Source: PALSA-1353 sp050012375
GTDB taxonomy: Bacteria; Planctomycetota; Phycisphaerae; Tepidisphaerales; Tepidisphaeraceae
Assembly: GCA_050012375.1 (NCBI GenBank)
Contig: JBEKHH010000018.1
Span: 1-64,000 of the forward strand
Length of the DNA stretch: 64,000 bases
Direction of reading: 5' to 3'
How positions within the stretch are numbered: the first letter of the stretch is position 1; every line of letters starts with the position of its first letter. A program made the position numbers and the translations under genes. The notes beneath the pieces are model-generated. The model saw nothing but the letters and a program-made list of their open reading frames with translations. It was not told the origin of the DNA and searched no databases. This document shows, in pieces, positions 59,782-64,000 of the stretch.

Positions 59782-60709
59782 GAGTATCCACAAACCGCCT
59801 GGTCAAATCTCCGTACGCATCGATCCGCCGATCGCGCAGGAACGGCCAATGCGTTCGGCTGAATTCCACGTTCTCCAGATCGCAATCGGCGATAAGGACT
59901 TCTTCCTTGCCGCTTGAGGCTTTCTTGATGATCTGACCATTCGGGGCGGCGATGAACGATTGGCCCCAGAATTGGATTCCATCCGGATTCACCGGCTTGC
60001 CGTCAGGCCGCAGGATTTTTTCCAGGCCGATCCGATTGGGGGCGCACACGTAACAGCCGTTGGCCACGGCATGACTGCGCTGGATCAGCTCCCAGCTTTC
60101 ATGCTGGGCGTGGCCGTACTCGGCTTTTTCGCGCGGATGCCAGCCGATGGCGGTGGGATAGAAAAGAACCTGCGCTCCCTGTAGAGCGACGAGACGGGCG
60201 GCTTCGGGGAACCATTGGTCCCAACAGATGAGCACGCCGATCTTCGCGTATTTGGTTTGCCATGCGCGAAAACCCGTGTCGCCGGGCGTAAAATAAAATT
60301 TCTCGTGGTAGAGCGGGTCGTCTGGAATGTGCATCTTGCGATAGATGCCGAGAATCGAGCCGTCGGCGTCGAGAACGACGGCGGTGTTGTGATAGAGGCC
60401 GTCAGCCCGCTTTTCGAAGAGCGATGCGATGATGACGATGCGGTATTTCCTGGCGAGCTTGGCGAGAGCATCCGTGCTGGGGCCGGGAATGTTTTCGGCC
60501 AGCTTGAAAAAGCGGTGGTCCTCAACCTGGCAAAAATACTGCGAGCGGAACAATTCCTGCGTGCAAACGATTTTTGCCCCCGACTTGGCGGCGCGCTCCA
60601 CCAATCGGAGTTGGTTTTTCAGGTTCGTCGCGCCGTCAGGCCCGCATGCCATTTGCGTGAGGGCAACGGGCACGATGCTCTTGGCTATTTTGGTGTGTTT
60701 TCGTTTCAT
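59774..60709 (-). CDS. aguB: N-carbamoylputrescine amidohydrolase
   Basis: AguB hydrolyses N-carbamoylputrescine to putrescine, carbon dioxide and ammonia. This 311-residue nitrilase-superfamily enzyme has the catalytic triad Glu52 (VCTQELF), Lys125 (YRKMHIPDDP) and Cys162 (VLICWDQWFPE). The downstream stretch YPTAIGWHPREKAEYG is typical of the N-carbamoylputrescine branch. It is the first gene of the aguB-aguA pair. Confidence 0.94.
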   Translation of the reverse strand: MKRKHTKIAKSIVPVALTQMACGPDGATNLKNQLRLVERAAKSGAKIVCTQELFRSQYFCQVEDHRFFKLAENIPGPSTDALAKLARKYRIVIIASLFEKRADGLYHNTAVVLDADGSILGIYRKMHIPDDPLYHEKFYFTPGDTGFRAWQTKYAKIGVLICWDQWFPEAARLVALQGAQVLFYPTAIGWHPREKAEYGHAQHESWELIQRSHAVANGCYVCAPNRIGLEKILRPDGKPVNPDGIQFWGQSFIAAPNGQIIKKASSGKEEVLIADCDLENVEFSRTHWPFLRDRRIDAYGDLTRRFVDTHG

Positions 60710-60715
60710 CGTGTT

Positions 60716-60800
60716 TCACCCGTCTTTTCCCCACTCCGCGCAGTACCGGGGAGAGGGGAAGAGTGCGCTACCCCTCTCTCCCGGATGCCGGGGAGGGGGA
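60716..60800. repeat. GC-rich CCCTCTCCCGG palindromic element
   Basis: The stretch contains CCGGGGAGAGGGG and its inverted partner CCCCTCTCTCCCGG. It overlaps the last codons of holA, which read SPSPASGREG, a typical translation of such elements. Confidence 0.6.
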
Positions 60801-61754
60801 CGGACGCGGTTTCAGGTCATTGGCCAGGGACAACAGGAACCGCTCGACGTTCTCGGCCGCGTCGCCGACGCCGGTTTTGGTTTGGAAATCGATCTCCGCA
60901 AGCAGATCGACCGCGCGCCTCCGGCCGCGCTCGCCGAGGGATTGCACCGTGTCCACGAATCGCTGCTGAACGTCGCGCGGCCAGATGCGAAGCGCTTGGC
61001 CGATGGTAAATGCATTTTGCCCCTCGCGCAGCATCGCCCGGGCTTTGCGGACATTCTCCAGCCAAATGCACAGCCAGGTGACGGCGCGGAATTCGGCCGA
61101 AGAATCGCTTTGGACGAGTTGCCGCCAGCGGCGGACGGCCTCGGCCGGGTCGCCGCCGCCCAGGGCGTTGGTCAGATCCCACATCTCCCTCTCGCGCTGA
61201 AATGCCACGCTTTGGCTGATCTCATCCGGGCCGATGCGGGCGGAGGAAGACGCCAGGCCCAGCTTGGCCAATTCGTTGTCGATTCGACCGAGATCGGCGC
61301 CAATGAAGTCCGCGAGCAATTCTGCCGCTTCCGCGGTGACGTTTAGTTTGTGGGCGGTCTTGCCGCGCTGAATGATCCAGGTTCTAAGGTCCCTGGGGGC
61401 CTGGCATGGAATGATCTGGCCGGTTTTGGCGATCGCCTTATAGATGCGCTGATTCGACGGCAGCGAACTGAATCGCAGCACCAGCGTGGCGCTTTCCGAA
61501 GGACGGACGACGTAATCTTCCATTTGTTCCCGGAAGCGAGAAACGAATTCGTCGGCATTGCGAACGGCCACCACCTTGGCGCTGCCGAACATGGCGAAGC
61601 TCCGAAGCTCATCCAGAACGTCGGCAAGATCGGCGGTTTCTCCGTCGGCGTCGATGCGCTGTGCATCGGGCGGTAACTCGGCGACGATTTTCTGCAGGGC
61701 TTCCTGCTGAAGCAGCGCGTCGGGACCAACAAGTACATACACGGGCTTGGGCAT
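60768..61754 (-). CDS. holA: DNA polymerase III delta subunit
   Basis: The delta subunit opens the sliding clamp as part of the clamp loader. The 328-residue protein has the family pattern: LVGPDALLQQEALQKI, a loop LRSFAMFGSAKVVAVRNAD, then the AAA-like three-helix part FIGADLGRIDNELAKL. Its C-terminus runs into a repeat element, giving the odd tail PRPSPSPASGREG. The start is ATG at 61754; holA is upstream of aguB on the same strand. Confidence 0.9.
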   Translation of the reverse strand: MPKPVYVLVGPDALLQQEALQKIVAELPPDAQRIDADGETADLADVLDELRSFAMFGSAKVVAVRNADEFVSRFREQMEDYVVRPSESATLVLRFSSLPSNQRIYKAIAKTGQIIPCQAPRDLRTWIIQRGKTAHKLNVTAEAAELLADFIGADLGRIDNELAKLGLASSSARIGPDEISQSVAFQREREMWDLTNALGGGDPAEAVRRWRQLVQSDSSAEFRAVTWLCIWLENVRKARAMLREGQNAFTIGQALRIWPRDVQQRFVDTVQSLGERGRRRAVDLLAEIDFQTKTGVGDAAENVERFLLSLANDLKPRPSPSPASGREG

Positions 61755-61932
61755 CCGCCCGGTTTTTACGTTCCGCCGGACGGTGCGTCAACGAGGGCGC
61801 CGGCTCAGGTTCAGATCAAAGAGCCGCGGCGAAGCGCTGGCGGTGGTCTTTCGTTGTAAAAATGAATCCGTTACACTCGGGGCCAGTGGGACCAATTGGG
61901 ATATAGGAAGCTGGGATCGGATGGGAGAGCGC

Positions 61933-62682
61933 ATGTCAAACCCCTATTCCTCGTTTTGCGAGGATTTTTACGTCAACATGCGACTGGGCTCGCAGTTGAA
62001 CCTGCCGCACCAGCGTGAAACCCTTCTGCATTTCTTCGAACGGATTCAGAAGGAATTTCCGTCGATGACGCGGTTTCGCAAATCGGACAGCGGCGAATTC
62101 AATCTCGAAGAGGACCGCTCGAGCCAGGACTATCGCTGGGTGAGCCTTGAATCCCGGCGTCTGAGCGCCGGGCATGTCAACGCCGCGAGCGTCGAAGAGG
62201 CGCTTAAGCTTCATCGCCTTCTGCTCCAACTGGCTCCGTTTCACCTCGGCATCAGTCCGGTGGAAATCGACTATCTCGACGTGCTTTTCGGATTCGACCT
62301 ATCCTTCAGCGGGAATCACGATGAAATCATCGCCGAGAGCCTTTTGACGGATTCTCCGCTCAATTGCCTGGCGGAGGAATCCGGCGCCAAGGCGGTGGAT
62401 GTGCAGCCGTCGGTGACGGTGGCGCTGAGCGACGATTGCCGGCTTCAGGCCCGCATCGATATCGTCACGCGGACCAACAGCTACCAGGTTCGCACCGGCG
62501 ATTATTCCGACGACATGATCAGCGTATACCTGATACTGCGGCGGTATTGGGGAGACCGGCCGCGCCGTTCGATGGAGGATCTGCTCCAGGACATGACGGA
62601 CCGAGCCATCCAATTGTGTGACCGGCATATCCTGCCAAAGGTGGTCCGGCCGATCTCCAGCGCGATTGCATCGCGCTCCTAA
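61933..62682 (+). CDS. Conserved protein of unknown function (planctomycete type)
   Basis: A 249-residue soluble protein with no domain I recognise. Helical and beta segments alternate (LLHFFERIQKEFPSMTRFRK, AGHVNAASVEEALKLHRLLL, SVTVALSDDCRLQARIDIVT). It has no signal peptide or membrane helix. The start at 61933 is chosen for GGGAG at 61923-61927; an ATG at 61921 is possible. It diverges from holA and may have its own promoter (TACACT at 61872-61877). Confidence 0.65.
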   Translation: MSNPYSSFCEDFYVNMRLGSQLNLPHQRETLLHFFERIQKEFPSMTRFRKSDSGEFNLEEDRSSQDYRWVSLESRRLSAGHVNAASVEEALKLHRLLLQLAPFHLGISPVEIDYLDVLFGFDLSFSGNHDEIIAESLLTDSPLNCLAEESGAKAVDVQPSVTVALSDDCRLQARIDIVTRTNSYQVRTGDYSDDMISVYLILRRYWGDRPRRSMEDLLQDMTDRAIQLCDRHILPKVVRPISSAIASRS

Positions 62683-62720
62683 GCGCTGCACCTCCTGAGC
62701 ACGGATGTGGAAAATGGCGT

Positions 62721-62749
62721 TTGGCATTGATGGTTGGAATCAGTAAGAT
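62721..62749 (+). promoter_or_regulatory. Promoter TTGGCA-17-TAAGAT (leaderless type)
   Basis: TTGGCA (62721-62726) and TAAGAT (62744-62749) with a 17-nt spacer. The ATG at 62758 begins 8 nt behind the -10 box. Confidence 0.55.
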
Positions 62750-62757
62750 CAGCGGGA

Positions 62758-62961
62758 ATGGCAAGCGAACCGGCGGATTCCTTGGAAAGGGAAGGCGGCC
62801 GAAACATCGATCGCGTTCTGATTGAGCTTCGCAACGACGCGGAGGAGTTGAAGGACGAATTCTCGCTCCGAAAACGGGAAATTATTCAAGAGGGCATGTC
62901 TGATATTGCCGAAGTCGTCAATGGACTTGAGCGCCTGCGGCAACTTCTGATAAACTGCTGA
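62758..62961 (+). CDS. Small coiled-coil protein of unknown function
   Basis: A 67-residue, charged, mainly helical protein (DRVLIELRNDAEELKDEFSL then IAEVVNGLERLRQLLINC). It resembles no family I can name. It has its own well-placed promoter with no Shine-Dalgarno sequence, so translation is probably leaderless. It may be related in style to the coiled-coil gene at 7184. Confidence 0.55.
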   Translation: MASEPADSLEREGGRNIDRVLIELRNDAEELKDEFSLRKREIIQEGMSDIAEVVNGLERLRQLLINC

Positions 62962-63008
62962 AGATGCAACTCGATGCCGCGGGATGTTCGGGTTGAGAGG
63001 GTCAGGTT

Positions 63009-63641
63009 ATGGTGGATAGTACGGAAGCGGTCCCATCCGAACTCACGCCGGCGGTCGTCGTCGCCAAGGCGGGGCGGTATTATCGCGTGGCGCGCTATCT
63101 GATGACCCTTCTGCTGATGGGGTATGGGGCGTGGTCCATTTACGACGGTTTCGTGAGTTGGCCGCATTGGACCGAGACGCACCCGCTGGAAAAGCCGAAA
63201 ACCGATACGGACATCATGTTGAATAAAGTGCTGGGAGTCTTGCTCCCGCCGATGGGGCTGACGATTCTCGCCTGGGCCATTTACAATTCGCGAGGGGAAT
63301 ATCGACTGGAGAACGGCATTCTTCGCGTGCCGGGCCATCCGCCGGTGCCGCTTGAGAAAATCCACTCGATCAACCGCGAGGCCTGGGACCGCAAGGGGAT
63401 CGTCTATGTGGATTACGATCTGAGCGATTCGTCGGCGCCCGGAAATTTTGGGGGGGGGTCCAAATCCGCGCGGGGCACATTCAAGATCGATGATTTTGTT
63501 TACGAGCGCGGGCCGGCCGATCAGATTTTTAAGGCGATCGAGGGTTCGCTGCTCAAGGGCCACGCTCCCAAGCCGCCGATCCAGCCGCCGCCAACGAGAG
63601 TTCCGCCGCCGACAAAAATTCCGCCGCGACCGAACCTATAA
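63009..63641 (+). CDS. Two-helix membrane protein with a PH-like C-terminal part
   Basis: A 210-residue protein. Two helices (YLMTLLLMGYGAWSIYDGFV and LGVLLPPMGLTILAWAIYN) precede a soluble beta-rich part (YRLENGILRVPGHPPVPLEKI, GIVYVDYDLSDSS) that recalls bacterial PH-like domains. A Pro-rich tail ends the protein. Function unknown. Confidence 0.6.
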   Translation: MVDSTEAVPSELTPAVVVAKAGRYYRVARYLMTLLLMGYGAWSIYDGFVSWPHWTETHPLEKPKTDTDIMLNKVLGVLLPPMGLTILAWAIYNSRGEYRLENGILRVPGHPPVPLEKIHSINREAWDRKGIVYVDYDLSDSSAPGNFGGGSKSARGTFKIDDFVYERGPADQIFKAIEGSLLKGHAPKPPIQPPPTRVPPPTKIPPRPNL

Positions 63642-63680
63642 GCGAAAGCCTGAAAGCGGAATCCCCCGAATCTTTGCGCC

Positions 63681-64000
63681 TCATCCCGGATCCATCTTGA
63701 TGACGCCGCGCTGGCGCTTCACGGCGATGACCCGCTGCTTCAACATTTCGTAAAGCGGCCGCGGATTGGGAAGGCCGAAAAGCACCAGCGTCGGCATCTT
63801 ATCGTCTTTTGAAATGATCGTGATGGTGCCCACATTCAACAGGCGATTGATCAGGGATTGATGGAAATGTAAATCTTCCACATGCCATAGCTCGACCGTA
63901 TCAATGTTCTTCGTCAGCAGACCTCGCTCAAAATCGATTCGATAGTTGCTGATTCGATAGCGGATGCTCTTGGCGAATAACCAGGGTATCCATGGCAGGG
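63681..64000 (-). CDS. Bacterial PH-domain (bPH2-like) protein, partial
   Basis: The open frame runs off the right edge; about 106 codons are visible. The sequence reads WLFAKSIRYRISNYRIDFER then GLLTKNIDTVELWHVEDLHF, then HQSLINRLLNVGTITIIS, ending at a stop on 63681. This closely follows the bPH_2 pattern of YdbS/YdbT-like membrane proteins (a helix, ITNxR, LYRVKDI, GTITL). It converges with the other PH-like gene at 63009. Confidence 0.8.
   Translation of the reverse strand, partial: LPWIPWLFAKSIRYRISNYRIDFERGLLTKNIDTVELWHVEDLHFHQSLINRLLNVGTITIISKDDKMPTLVLFGLPNPRPLYEMLKQRVIAVKRQRGVIKMDPG

Noticed and set aside
1..64000. CRISPR arrays, tRNA, rRNA and prophage genes
   Set aside because: I looked in all intergenic regions and saw no direct-repeat array, no cloverleaf-like sequence and no phage structural or integrase gene.

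Overview
The window looks like chromosomal DNA of a planctomycete, most likely class Phycisphaerae. The evidence is moderately high GC, a giant secreted protein carrying the N-terminal sorting signature LEQRVLLS (LEPR type), a prepilin-processing-associated H-X9-DG domain, DUF4159 and DUF1559-like proteins, a RAYT-type transposase of the YHLTWGTYGT family, and several lipoproteins with no recognisable relatives outside that group. I see no rRNA, tRNA, CRISPR array, prophage or plasmid functions. Most of the window is core genome; 20.1-28.3 kb is accessory in character.

Layout. 0.2-5.7 kb: cyclophilin, a secreted serine esterase, scpB, a lipoprotein and a GT39-type membrane glycosyltransferase. 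5.9-8.1 kb: cmk, a plsC-like acyltransferase, a coiled-coil protein and an unusual membrane protein with a MoaD/ThiS-like tail. 8.1-14.0 kb: a Gld-type ABC system (ATPase, permease, GldG-like and DUF4340 proteins) coupled to queF. 14.1-20.1 kb: pilT, a secreted protein, sppA and a large DUF4159 protein. 20.3-27.8 kb: the 1538-residue LEPR surface protein, a GT2 glycosyltransferase, two methyltransferases and a chimeric gene remnant. 28.3-40.9 kb: exchanger-like membrane protein, thyX, LOG protein, metallophosphoesterase, yidC, mnmE, H-X9-DG protein, nfo and ligA. 41.0-47.5 kb (minus strand): marR-RND permease-adaptor-outer-membrane-factor operon. 47.8-53.7 kb: LigD-phosphoesterase-like protein, aldo/keto reductase, bioD, ICMT-like methyltransferase, PhnP-like hydrolase, eno and an FtsB-like protein. 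53.7-54.4 kb: transposase flanked by near-identical long palindromes. 54.4-64 kb: cca, SPOR-like lipoprotein, rdgB, universal stress protein, a complete arginine-to-putrescine route (pyruvoyl arginine decarboxylase, aguA, aguB), holA and small membrane or coiled-coil proteins.

How the genes work together. The RND operon is a complete tripartite pump under a MarR-type regulator. The polyamine genes cover arginine to agmatine to N-carbamoylputrescine to putrescine. The ABC/GldG/DUF4340 set forms one transport system. The LEPR protein sits beside sugar and methyl transferases that could modify surface polymers.

Three patterns go beyond ordinary annotation. First, many genes carry a -10 box only 6-8 nt before the start codon, which suggests widespread leaderless transcription. 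Second, several intergenic regions contain long inverted repeats built from short repeated words, besides two REP-like palindrome families, one of which brackets a RAYT gene. Third, a short remnant between two methyltransferase genes is an in-frame fusion of pieces resembling its two neighbours. All functional calls rest on reading motifs by eye; no database search was run.
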